64,000 bases of DNA from Trema orientale (Eukaryota > Streptophyta > Magnoliopsida > Rosales > Cannabaceae). The translations under genes and the position numbers were made by a program. Below are positions 48,114-63,609 of the stretch, piece after piece. Within the stretch, counting starts at the first letter, position 1, and every line of letters begins with the position of its first letter. The notes below the pieces were generated by a model. That model was not told the DNA's origin. It searched no databases and was given only the letters and a program-made list of their open reading frames with translations. The DNA lies in assembly GCA_002914845.1 (NCBI GenBank), contig JXTC01000170.1:236589-300588 (forward strand), in the 5' to 3' direction.

Positions 48114-48745
48114 GTGCATCATACTTATAAAGGTCCTATGAATATGATTTAGCATTGAGATCTTCTTCTGGATGTTTGGAGATTTTTCCATTTGAGTACA
48201 TCAGTACATTGTATTCATGAAGATGGCAGAAGCTAGAACTTAAAGTTGTATTTTGGCCTATATCAATTGCTTTGTCACATCTCTAACATATATGTGTGTA
48301 TATATATATATATATTACGTAAGCTTATGTAATTTGGTTTCACAAATATGAAATGATCAATGTAATTTTGTTTCTGAAACTTATACTAAATGATAAGCAA
48401 CAAATTTAATTGAGTTTATTTTCATATATGTTAGTATGTAAAAAATATGTATAATTGTAAATATCAATAAGCTCTTTCCAAATATGCATAATTGTATATT
48501 GATGTCTATTTTGGTCATTTTATATTTGTACAGCTATTTAACAACATAGTTTACCAAACACTTTAATACAACTTTTCCAAGTTATAGCACTTTAAAATTA
48601 CAATTTACCAAACACTCAGCTGCTCTACGCTACAGTAGATACTTCCCTCGGCACAATTAAAAGTATTTTCCTTGTAATCTACATTCCCTCAGCACAGTTA
48701 AAAGTATTTTCCTTATAATCTACAGATCTACCAAACTGACCCTAA

Positions 48746-49889
48746 GATTGTTATTACGAAGACTACGAATCCAATTTAGATACACTACAATATAGGCTAG
48801 CATACTATGATGTTTCAAAATTTATGGATCAACATGAGACAAAAATTAAATATAATTTATGAACCAAAAATCATGATCAAATGGGATATAGGTTATATCT
48901 AATGGACTAGAAATAAGAATAGTTCTAATTACAAATGCAATTGACATTTTCAGGTTTATCTTATTTCTCGTCACTAAAATATAACCGAAATTTTATTTGG
49001 ATTCTGACTTTAGTAAATTATACTTTTATCTTGGTCTGCTCTCTGCAACATTTTAAATGTTGTATGTTATATGAAATATAATTTTCTTTTGTCCCATAGT
49101 TACTGGTTTCAGTCTAGATAATCCTACTGTAAACTATATTGGACTAAAATTGATTGGAAAAAAAAAAGTTGTGATAGCAAAATGTGACATTTTAAATTAA
49201 GACAAAAACGTAATTCATAAGTCAACTTTGAAACATTTTGAAAGTCACAGACTAAAACCAAAATGAGATTTGAGTAATTCGTTTGAGATTAAAAATAATA
49301 TTAACCCGAGGATTTTTCTTTAGAACGAGCGAACAACGGAATCTCCAAAATACGCCAATGCAAATAACCGACACCATGGTATTATACCAAATATAAACAA
49401 CATCAAGTTTTAGTACAACAATATCTAGCTGAAACGACGTCATATTTTAAGACGACAAAAACATGGATGAAAACCACTTCATTGTTAATAATAACATTAT
49501 AAACGACAACAGAATTTTTTTTTTTTTTTTGAGGAAAATAAACTACAACAGATTTTTAAACAATAAAATACACCATCTTTAAGCAGTCACATTCTGAAAA
49601 CGTCAGTTTCCAGCTTGTCATTATCATTATTTTTTTTTTAAGTTAATGGCAAAATGAAAGAAAACGACAACATCTTGTAGATATAGCAGTAGCTTAGAGC
49701 TGAGGAACAGTCCAAACCTCAAAATGGATGAAACGACGTCAATTTCTGAAAACGATGACATTTAAATGGAACATCTTTCAAATGACAAAATATAAACAAA
49801 ACAACAACAAATTATAAAAGAACTACATATCAGCGAAACGACGTATAAAATAAAAAGATGGCATTATATTTAAAACATTAAATAATAAC
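48746..49889. other. Intergenic with AAACGACGTC motifs
   Basis: Five AAACGAC motifs within 49432-49846, three extended to AAACGACGT. No gene seen. Confidence 0.5.
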
Positions 49890-50070
49890 TCCAAAAATAG
49901 TGGTCGAAATGGCAATGCACTCTATTTTAAGGCCTTCTCTCACTTAAGAAGGGTGAGATCAAGGATTCGAGCCCCTTACGTCGTCCTTGGGAGTCCAACC
50001 AAATGAGGGTGATTTTGGGAAATGACCCACCACGGGATCTTATCCGCCATTTTTATTACAAAAAAAAAAA
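49890..50070 (+). mobile_element. tRNA-derived SINE
   Basis: About 180 bp ending in an A-tail. A box TGGTCGAAATGG at 49901-49912 fits TRGYNNARNNG; B box GATTCGAGCCC at 49964-49974 fits GGTTCGANNCC with one change. The flanks repeat CATTAAATAATAAC exactly (49876-49889 and 50071-50084), 14 bp, longer if adjoining A are counted. Internal RNA polymerase III boxes, tail and variable long duplication together define a SINE. It does not fold as a tRNA gene. Confidence 0.85.
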
Positions 50071-50084
50071 CATTAAATAATAAC

Positions 50085-51334
50085 ACAACAACATTTTCTT
50101 TTTTAAGACCAACAATCACAAAAACAATAGCAAATTAGAGTTTAAATTTTTTTTTTTAATTTTAAAAGGAGCTTAGAGGATATAAGCTTTTAAAACAAGC
50201 GAATATCAATAAAAAGACATCACTTTTCGGAAATTAACATCCTATCAAATTGATAACATCTTTAAAACGGCATAACCATGAGAAAGCGACAATATCTTAA
50301 CATATGATGATATTAATATATTTGAAAACATTCATTAACAAGAGAACATTCCAAAAAATAGCCTTTTTCTTCTTTTTTTTTATTGTATATTTTTTGAAAG
50401 TGGACAATGATATATTAGAAGGACAATTTTCCTGATTTTTTAAAAAATAATGTCAACATAAAATCTACGATGCATTTAAAACCCAACATCATTATCATAT
50501 TTTAAAATGAAACGTAGCAATAAAACAAAGCTTAATTCTACCTAGAGAAATTTAGGTGGATGGCCAATATTTTAAATTTAATTAAGTAGATATCTACTTT
50601 TTAAATTTTATAGCTAAATGTCCAGGTATATATATTTTTACGCTTGATAGATATGTTTATTTACCAATTTCAGTTATCGTATTAAAATGTACTAAGTATA
50701 TAATTTTTTGTACTTGGAATATAAAATTTTACACTTGGTATATAAACATATATACCGGATATTTTGCTATAACATTTGACAAAGGAATATTTACTTAAAT
50801 TTGGCTCAAATTTTGGTCATATTTCTATAGGCCCTTTCTACCTATAGTACCTGAAAAATACTCCAAATCCCATTTTGGTATTTGGATTTTCAAAATATCA
50901 CATATATAATCAATGAACATTGTCTTAGTTTGCTTCATAAACTTTCAAATATTACATTTTGGTACCTACAATGGATATATATACCAAAATAGAAATATAT
51001 TAATTATTCAAACTCAAACTAGAGGATTAAATTTATCCCAAAAAAAAGTAGAGGGTTAGAATTTAGACAAAGAAAATGTAATTTAAAGTAGCAAAATATG
51101 TTCCGTCAAAAAAAGTGACAAAACATGTTCAATCAAATGAACCAAATTTCAAACTTTTTTCCTTTCAAAAAGTGGGGAATTGACCTCTAAACTTCAACGT
51201 TAGAAGTATGTATGTTATCCATCACTTCCAGACTTAAAAAGTATCTAGACTGTTAGACACTACAATGAAAGTACCGTCATAGTGCTTTTAGGGATTAAAA
51301 TATTTTTTTATCCTTGCATGTGACAAACATGCTG
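50085..51334. other. Intergenic upstream of RPL3
   Basis: AT-rich, poly-T and poly-A runs, no gene or clear element seen. Confidence 0.5.
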
Positions 51335-51600
51335 AAACGACATGTCGAATTCTTGTGATAACCAAACGACATGTTAGTTTGAAATAACCCTAATTGGCTA
51401 TATATAAGTGCACAAAACGACAGGTCGGGTAATACAAAAGGACAAAAGAAGACAAGAAGACACGTGGTTGAAATCCGACGGATGCTATCTCGTAGTGGAT
51501 AGAGACGTATAATCGTAGCCGTAGAGTACAGTTGAAATGCATTATAAGAGGTGAAACCTAGGGTTTTTTCCATTTTACTTGTCACGGCAATCGTCTTCCT
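51335..51600 (+). promoter_or_regulatory. RPL3 promoter with telo box and ACGACATGTCG motifs
   Basis: Three related motifs: AAACGACATGTCG (51335-51347), AAACGACATGTTA (51364-51376), AAACGACAGGTCG (51415-51427). A TATA-like CATTATAAG lies at 51539-51547 and a telo box TAGGGTTT at 51559-51566; telo boxes are a known mark of plant ribosomal-protein promoters. Pyrimidine-rich leader sequence (TCTTCCTCTTCTCTCC) follows at 51593-51608. Confidence 0.5.
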
Positions 51601-51646
51601 CTTCTCTCCTTCACTCTTTAGCCCTCTTTTTCCTTTCGATTCCGAG

Positions 51647-55390
<3,744 letters not shown>

Positions 55391-55830
55391 TTTGTCAGTG
55401 GAAAATAGCCATAGACCGATTCCATTGTCCTTTGGAGTAAGGAGTAGCTTTGCGTTTACAGTCAGCATATTCAAGTTTCCTCTAGTCTTATGATCACAAC
55501 CTATATTAGATTTTTGGACAGAATTTGAGATTTTTCAAATTTTGGAGAACCCAGTGTTTTTGTTTTGAGTTGCTTACGGCATAATCTCCACAGAAGTACT
55601 ACCTTTTTTGAATCAGATTCTGTGTCGGAATATGTTTGAATCATTTTCAACGACATATTAGGTTGACGTGATTTCTTTCTGGTAATAGAAGTGCGAATAG
55701 AAATCTTGTAGCATGAAATTGTGGTGGCTCTCTGTCTGGCTTTATTCTGTCCCCCTCCCAATTCTTTTGTCCATCATCCTTTTCTTTTCTTTATGGTCCT
55801 TTTCTCTTATGGGGTGACCACGAATGGTAA

Positions 55831-56236
55831 GGCTATGTTTGGTAGAGAGGAAAAAAAAATAGGAGGGAAAGAAAAAATAGGAGGGTAAAAAAATGTGTAG
55901 GAAAGAAAGAAAAGTGTCTTTCTTTTATAGTTGTTTGGTATGCTTTATAGTTGTTTGGTATGTAAGGAAGAAAGAAAATTGGTATATTTTAAAATGATTA
56001 TATTATTATTTTAAAAATTAGTACATAAGGATAATTTAATAGATTAAATTCTTCATTTAACTAATTCTTTTTACTTCCTTCTTTCCCACATATTATTTTT
56101 TTCTCTCTTTTTTCTCTCATCTTTACCTTTCTCTTCTTTTTTTTTTCCTACTAAATAATTTCCTTTTTTATTTTCCCTTCACTTTTCTCTCCAATTCTTT
56201 CTTTCTTTTTACTTTTTCCTCTTGCCAAATATAGCC
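55831..56236. mobile_element. 406-bp Tourist-like MITE downstream of RPL3
   Basis: Left tip GGCTATGTTTGGTAGAGAGG, right tip inverted GGCTATATTTGGCAAGAGG, flanked by TAA on both sides (55828-55830, 56237-56239). Left half purine-rich (GGAGGGAAAGAAAAA), right half pyrimidine-rich (TTTTTCTTTCCCTCC type), so the whole can fold on itself. No coding. Confidence 0.8.
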
Positions 56237-56239
56237 TAA

Positions 56240-57980
56240 ATTATTCGAAATTACAAGTTACCTTTATCTTTGTGGAAAGGTAAATAGCTAGTTAGTAATA
56301 CCCCAATTACAGCAGTCTACATGAGATTATAACTTGCTGCTCATTTGGACATGATTTAGTATTATTATATTGAACTAAAGTGGGTGGCTGTTAATAGTTA
56401 GTTGCTTAGTATTTTTTTTTTCTTTTCTTTTTTTATGAAAGTTAATTGAGTAGTTTTGTTAATGATCATTTACTTGTTAAGGTCCAGGTAACTTTGCATA
56501 TCTCACGTTACCTTTTTTATTTTCATCTGGACTTTCGTTTTCGTCTCGTTTCCATTTCGCTGGTGGTTTTCAGATGACCTAAAAAAAAAAAAGGAAAAAA
56601 AGAAGAAACATACAACAATTACTAGTTTAAAGTTATGGCTTTATGTGTACTAAGATCATATGGTCCCTAAACAGCATGGAGAACATGGAGAGGGGGAAAA
56701 AAAGTGAAAAATAGAGAAAATGGGAACCCATGAAGGTGATGATATAAGCGTATAACGTTGTGTTGAAAATTATTAGCTACGCTATTCCATGCAACTACAA
56801 TCTTAGCTAAGACTCGGATTTATTTGTTGGTAAATTGTTAAGAGTAGGAAAAAGGGAGGTTGCTTGAGATGAAGACTTGGCATAAAAAAGAAAAGATAGG
56901 CGGTGCTTCAATCCATTTTCAACATCTACTTTAGTGTGCTTTCTTGTCATGGGTGTGGGGGCCCTTTTCTTTTCGAAAAATGTCTTACATGGAAATGAAA
57001 AAGCGGTTATCTTTTGTGGCATACATGACATGGGGATATGTCTAATTCTCAGAATGTAACAACAAAAGAACAAAAGGAATCCTCTTTCATTTGTATCCTG
57101 CTTTGATACGGAATTTTAGCAGTTCTTTTTTTTTTTTTTTTTCCTTTTTTTGGGTTCTTTTTTCATTTTTGGATTGAACTATGCAATTTTATCTAAAGCC
57201 TTTTTCATCGATTAAATTGGATTAGTTTTCTTGTTTTCTTTGATGGGTTACTTACATCCGTAAAAATTGAGCTGGTGAGGTAGGCTCAATTAACAGTTCA
57301 TTTGGGCAAAGAATAGGTGAGGTTATTGTAATTATTTGCAATTAATTCAAGAATATTAATCTCCAATAATTCTAGATGAAATTAAGTCTCTCTCTCTCCC
57401 TCTCCCCCCATTTTTTTTCCAAATAAATTTTTGGGAATAAATAAAAGAAAAGAAACTATTCTGACTTGTTATGAATAAGTTTAGATAGGCTTTCATATCA
57501 TTCTGAGACATGGTGATTGCCTTGTTGACAAAATTAGCCCCCTTCACCCTTCTCCCTGGCTCCCTCTCGCTTTCCCAGTAGGGTCTATTAAATCATATAT
57601 ACTAGTAATCATAGCTTCATTTCTTTTCAAAAATGTATTTGATTTCTGCATCAAAGGAGGGATTCTTGGCTTAATGGTAATTTCAATGTGTTGTTGCATG
57701 TGTGTGCGTGGGAGAGAGAGGGGAAGCATTATTGTGCTTATAATACTTTTTTGGTTCATGTTTGCCAGAAAAATTCTAATGCAATGTTTTTATTTTGTGA
57801 CAGCTAAATAAATATTCAGATAACATAAGCTAGTGCCTGCTGGTGGGTTTAGTGTTTCTGACAAAAGTTATGGGTTCCAATCAACAGGTTGTTCTAAGAA
57901 AAAAATGAGGAATAAATGTGGTCTACATCAACCCCTTTTATAGTTCTTTTCTTTATATGTAGCAGATCCATTTCTTTCTT
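56240..57980. other. Intergenic
   Basis: AT-rich with poly-T tracts and a CT-rich run near 57387-57410. No gene seen. Confidence 0.5.
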
Positions 57981-60109
57981 CTCTTGAATCATGGCTACTC
58001 TGCTACTGCCCAGCTGTAAGGTAATCCAACATTGGTTTCTTCTCTCTCTCTCTCTCTCTCCTTTTCTATTCTCTGCTTTAAAATATTAATTTGATTATTT
58101 TATGATATGTTTCTTCTTGTGCTTTGATCTCAAACCTACCAAATCCCAGTGTCCATTTGGAAAAGAAATACACACATAGGCTTTGCTAGCTACCTTTGGT
58201 TATTTTAGTTTAATTGCTTTGCAGCAGTAGCAGCCTTTTCTTTTTGTGTCTTTCTTTTCTCTTTCTATTTGGTGGGTGATTATTTGAGATTGTGTGAAGA
58301 TATTGCTCACCTTTCCATGATTACATCCCTATGGTTATGTTAAATTTGAATTGGGTTACTCATTAATGATTTTAGTATACCCTTTATCCCAATAAACAAT
58401 TTAAAAAAAGAAAAAAAGAAAAAAGAAGCATCAGTATTATTTTACACAGTACAACATCAGTAAAATTTCCTACCATAATGTTGCCGTGGCCAAACCCATG
58501 TGTTTTCCATCTTTCTAAGTTGTACCAATACGGAAAATGATAGTCACAATCATATCAGTGGTGGAAGATGGTTAAGGGGTTAAATCATATGGTTATTTCC
58601 CTTGGCAATTATCTCAAGGCTGTGGTTATTATTATGAGAATGGTTGAGAAAATCATAATTTGGGGATAGAGTCAGAAGGTCTTTCATGTGGGTTTAATGA
58701 GTTGGGAATAACAAATTGAGACCTAAATGAAATTTAGCACTTAAAAGGTGACAGCTTTTAAAAAGTAACAAATAGGCCACACTTGGTTTTGGGTATCCGG
58801 ACATGAAGGCCCATTCTTTTGATTTTTTAAACTGTGTTTCTTCAGACAAGGTATAGTATCAATTAAGTTAGGCATCAGGATCATGAACATCAAAAACACA
58901 AAAGAAAAGTGTACCAATAGGATTATCATATAACTTTGTCTTTACATTTTCTATTGGGGTATAAAGCTAGCTGGGTAGAGGCTACATTCTTTAAATAATG
59001 CATTGAGAAACGTGGGTGTCTTGTTTTTTCTTGGCAGGTAACCCACAGAATCGCAAACTAAGATGATAGATGCTCCTATATCTCAGGACCAAAAACAATG
59101 GCTATGAAGCTCCTAACAACAGGTTTGCTCATACTGCCTGTGCTCATATAATACACAATCCATTCACTTAAGAATAACCTCAATTCTCTATTAGTGATCA
59201 TTCTTTTCCACATCTCTTTTCCTTTTCTTGGTAAGCTTTTTTTTGTTATGTTGATTAGTGTAAATAAAACTTTCTATGTTCACATTTTGGTTTTCAGAAT
59301 GTTAGAACCCCTTTTTTTTTCCTCAAGTTTTTAGGGACCAAGTAAAACTACTTCCAGCCAAATCTTATTGGCAGGGTTCAATAATGAAATCTAAGCTTTA
59401 AGATACTTTCTAATCTCTAGTTGATTTTGTTTGGAAATATCAGTTAAAACTCTGCTTTCTGCAGTTTTTGTTTGGGAGTAACTACCCTCCTTACTCTGTA
59501 TCCATGCATCTTGACAGCAGTAATGCTTAATTGGTCTGTGGATTTTTGCTTCTTTTACTTCCTTGCCTTCCTTCTTGTAATGTTAGCTAGATTATGCTTT
59601 CTGGCAATACTTGGAATTAGTCTCGTCTTTTTCAAAAATCCCAAAAACACAGCCACACCCACTCTCTCTTCTCTCTCTTACCAATGATGTGCCAATTACT
59701 TGTATTACAATTTCTACAAGTGGTTTTTCAGGTTGTAGANATCTTTTTCCTTAACCAGTTTTCCAGTAAACAATAACATGATTGAAGTTTATCTGAAAAC
59801 GAAAAAAGGGGGTGGGGTGGGGACAACTCTCTCCATTCAAATGTAGTCATAGTGCTTGTGTGTAACTCAATGACCCTCGTTCTTATTTTCTCCCGTGGAA
59901 TTGATATGTCTCTCTTCTTGATCTTTGGCTTGGTCACTTTATTTGCCAGATATCAGGGTTATCATGTTTTCTCTGTCATTTTTTGCAGGTCTATAGGGGC
60001 TAAAAATATTCTTTAAGAAAAATTAAATACTAAGCCACGAATTTGATCCTTCACAGCAACTACTTTATTGTGTTCAAACTTAACTTCAAAGAAAGAGGAC
60101 GAGACGACT
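57981..60109 (+). promoter_or_regulatory. Probable spliced 5' leader of the small membrane protein gene, with uORFs
   Basis: A possible leader exon ends at 58020 (CTGTAAG|GTAATC), a second spans about 59039-59119 (TTGGCAG|GTAACC ... AACAACAG|GTTTGC), and a third begins at 59990 after TTTTTGCAG. An ATG at 57991 would give a 17-codon uORF over the first junction, and an ATG at 59064 a 14-codon uORF within the second exon. A CT repeat lies at 58041-58061. All borders are guesses from splice-like sites; there is no direct proof of transcription. Confidence 0.3.
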
Positions 60110-60836
60110 ATGAATGATATTAATTCTGATAGATCAAAACAGCCATGGAACATATATACAAGTTCAGATCCAACCCCAGCTCAAACAGGAGTTGATCATG
60201 AAGCCCCATGGAAAAGCTTTGGGACATCAATGAATGCCATTTCCTTTGGTTTTGTCGCAACCGCTATCTTGATATCTATGTTTCTCATTATGGCCATCTT
60301 TGAACATCTATTTAAGCCAAGTCCTCCTTTTTCCTCTCCTGACGATATGACCAACGGTTCTCTGGAGTCAGGAACATTTCAGAAACTCGGAAATCCACAA
60401 ACTGTAAGTTCCCATCGAATCCCAACTCCTGTGTTTTTGTTTATTGTAAATACTAATATATATATATATATATATTTGTCAAGTTATATCATGACTCGGG
60501 TGTCCTTTGTTTCTACTTTTCTCTCGTATCTATTTTGATTCTTTTGAGCCAAACATGCTGTTTAGTTTTAGTTTCTAGCATGGGCAAGCTCAATGCATAT
60601 ACACATTTTTGCTTCTACCATTCTCAATTATGACTTGAAGCTTTTTAAGTCAAGCAGCTGATGTATATTAATTGTTTATGAAACAGGTTTCAACATCTTA
60701 TGCATCTGAATTTTCAGTTGTTATGCCAGGACAGCAATATCCAACATATATTGCCCAACCAGCTCCTCTCCCCTGTCAGAGGGAAGGAATCTATTGGCCT
60801 CGCCATAATGAACATAGTTTTGTACTTCCTCAGTAG
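60110..60836 (+). CDS. Small single-pass membrane protein of unknown function
   Basis: Two coding exons, 60110-60403 and 60687-60836; 147 residues. The ATG at 60110 is the first in frame. Residues ~44-64 form one hydrophobic helix (ISFGFVATAILISMFLIMAIF) preceded by EAPWKSFGTSMNA and followed by EHLFKP. I recall plant-only uncharacterised proteins with nearly this same WKSFGxSMNAISFGFVATAILISMFL block, so it is probably a real conserved family, but its job is not known. The N-terminus is short and polar without a signal peptide; the C-terminal ~80 residues are Pro/Ser-rich with a PGQQYPTYIAQPAPLPC segment and end in YWPRHNEHSFVLPQ. Both splice sites are in phase 0. Confidence 0.85.
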
Positions 60837-62269
60837 ATATAATATAATTATTTGCATTCTCTTCTTCACTGAGACAGCTTGTATATTTATCAAGCCATCG
60901 ACTCTTGCTATATCTAGACTTGATCTTAAATTATATAACAATTTTGTACATTGGAATATTTTCTTGGGGAGAATGTACTGTCCTGCAGTATTTAGTTATG
61001 TCTTTCAAATTTAGGTCTTTATATTCTCTTCCACCCAAACCCCACAATTTATGTAGAATTACCTTGTTCTTTTTTGGCATACCTACTCATAATATTGTGT
61101 GTTGTAGAATGATTTGGATTTTTAAGTGTAGTTGGTAATTGGTTGTGCTACAGCAATTTAGAGAAAAAAAATGATATAGCTTTTGCATTTGTTTGGCTCA
61201 ATTTATTTTTTACTCATAAGCAACTTTGGAAGTTTTATCAAAATTTTAACTCGAAATTATTCCCCATTTCTAGAGCAAATAGGAAAAAAAAAAAAAAAAA
61301 AAAACAGAAACAGTTTTATAACTACTTTATAACAACAGAATCTAGTAAGATACATAATTCAATAATTCTCGTTACAGATTCTAACAATAGGATAACATTA
61401 ATACATACTATTTTGTTATAGCAGGATACTACAGAATACCATTAATACATACTATTTTGTTACAGGATAACAATGACGTGCTGGACAGACGAGTACATTG
61501 CATAGCATTGCATAAATATTACTTGTGTCAATGTATATAAGAACTAGAAAAAATAATCTCGAAATTAAGCAGAAAAGACCAAAAATCATATCATATGTAG
61601 CAGCTTAAGGTCTAAATTTTCTTTTTTTATCGCCAATGTGGACTATAAACCTACAATCTTCTTGAATATATCAGAATCTTAAAAAAAAGGGAAAGAAGTT
61701 GTTATTATGTATGAAAAATTGAAATCAAGTAGGGCCTTCAATGGGAAAGTGTCATGCAAATTCCCAATGAAAATTGAGTTTTGGTAGTTAAAAGGAGGAA
61801 TAAACTTCTGTATAGATAAAATATGCGGGTAAGTAAATAGTTTAACTCTGGATTTCATATTCAACTTTTTATTTTGATACTAGGGTCATGACAGTTTAAT
61901 CCATTATTATTTGTGTCGAAGAGAGCGATGATTAAAGATGATTTTGTACACATGAAGACTTAGCACAACAACTCAACAAGAAACCGACATGCTTAGCTTA
62001 CGTGCAAATAGTGATGATCAATGCAATATAGACGAATATGATAGTGTCTTTTTACATGAAACAGAAATAGATAGTGAGTTAGAAATGTTTTGTGAAAGCG
62101 GGAATTTATTGCATTAAAAAACATGAGAGATTGATTTTAAGGTTATGGGCGTGTTGGGAGAGAATGGAAACCTTGATTTTACGACAGGAGGGACCTCTTT
62201 TAAGTTTTAACTACTTTCTAAAATCCCCAACAAAAAAATGAGTCAAAAACAGGAAAATATAAATATAGG
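60837..62269. other. Downstream flank and intergenic
   Basis: The first ~300 bp are probably 3' UTR. A block around ATTAATACATACTATTTTGTTA occurs twice in tandem (61388-61416 and 61439-61466). No gene seen. Confidence 0.5.
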
Positions 62270-62541
62270 GGATGGCTACGGTAGGGGCGTCCTTACGTAG
62301 GGCCATGCCTTAATTATCGTTGGATGGGAATCTGTGGGGAATAACGAGAATCTGTAGAGAATAAATATAAATATATATATATATTTAAAAAAGGCGCGTC
62401 TACAGTAGGAGCGCCCCTACGTAAGGCCCTGTCTATTCACCGTTGGATGAGAATCTGTATATAAATAGATTCTCCACAGATTCCCATCCAACGATAATTA
62501 AGGCATGACCCTACGTAAGGACGCCCCTACCGTAGCCATCC
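62270..62541. mobile_element. 272-bp foldback element with three related arms
   Basis: The first 68 bases (62270-62337, from GGATGGCTACGGTAGGGGCG) are repeated in reverse complement at 62474-62541 with a single mismatch. A third, more diverged copy (GCGCGTCTACAGTAGGAGCGCCCCTACGTAAGG and the GTTGGATGAGAATCTG part) stands at about 62394-62459 in direct orientation. No coding and no clear target duplication. The transcript would fold into one long, nearly perfect hairpin. Confidence 0.8.
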
Positions 62542-63609
62542 TTTTTAAAAAATGTGGACAAGCCAAAAATCTATTATGGGATTTTGCGACAGCAGTAACG
62601 TCTAAAAGACTAAAACGGATTAATCCCTCATTTACCTCCATCTTCTTTAACGAATCCAAATCACCTCCAATAAAATTTTACTACCTCAACTCAATGTAAC
62701 ACTTCAAAACTAACAGGAAAAATGCTAATTGTCATGAAAAGTTAACTTGAATGAGTGGGAAAATTACATACATTAAACGTCAGAAAATAATTTACTGTCA
62801 CGTCAGTTTAAGTTATTGTTTTAGATAGTTTGTCAAAATATATTTTTCTCAGAAGAAAAGTTACAAAAAATCTGTCGGCTTTTAAGCAAAATATGCAATA
62901 TATTACTCCGGTTTCCATAAAAATTATATACGATCTGAAGCTATGGTAGAGGGTTTTGTTTGCGTGTGAAACAGAACTAATAGCTCTGAACTCAAACAGC
63001 AGATGGTAATTTATATCTCCAGACAGAGATTCGGAAAATACTTAAAATTTCAACACACAACCCCTTTTTTTTTTTCGGGAGATAATTCTTGGCAAAAGAC
63101 TGTCGTTCAGTTGTATAACTACCTGATTTTTGCCCAGACCATTACGGGAATTGTATCCCATATGGCTGTAATTCAAAAGATATCCTTCATATCAAAAGAA
63201 TGAATCTCGTTCCACATGTCAGTCTCATCCCCAAATTGCACGTTTACAAGTAATGCGGGAAGCCAATTCTGTGTCGTATTTTCACTGCTTGTACGGGTAA
63301 TCTAGTAATCTATACTGGCCTCCATTCAGTAACCATGCAATCCCCCTAACTCAATTTTTCCTAGTGTTTCACATCAATAATTTTACACATTGACATGACC
63401 GGCAGCAAGGAATCTACATTGGGACATAGCCACAAGTGAGTTAATGAGGAAAAACGTATTCCAAGTCGACAAACAGCCTTAGCCATCTCCCTTCATTTTC
63501 ATATGCACCTTTGTTATTTCCTCCCTGCTCTTTCAGTCTCCATGCTTCCTTGGTACTTGGGATTCTATCCCATATGTATCACAAGAAGTTGAAAGAATTT
63601 CCAGAAGAA
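62542..63609. other. Intergenic, 3' flank of the MACPF gene
   Basis: Contains the probable 3' UTR of the gene to the right. Nothing else recognised. Confidence 0.5.

Larger units (their letters stand above)
46158..48742. mobile_element. 2.6-kb PIF/Harbinger-like TIR element carrying host gene fragments
   Basis: Tips GGGCCAGTATGG and, inverted at the right end, GGGTCAGTTTGG; TAA on both sides (46155-46157 and 48743-48745). No transposase frame seen, so non-autonomous. The right subterminal part has two tandem copies of a ~43-bp unit (CTCRGCACARTTAAAAGTATTTTCCTTRTAATCTAC form) between about 48645 and 48723, and AGTGTTTGGTAAA-like blocks. The interior holds a folate-carrier gene fragment with its introns (47136-48113) and a second GC-richer stretch (46440-46900) that looks like old coding DNA. 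The superfamily call rests on tip sequence and the 3-bp duplication. Confidence 0.7.

Noticed and set aside
49901..49974. tRNA-like A and B boxes
   Set aside because: Spacing fits a SINE head, but the sequence does not give a cloverleaf and is followed by SINE body and A-tail.
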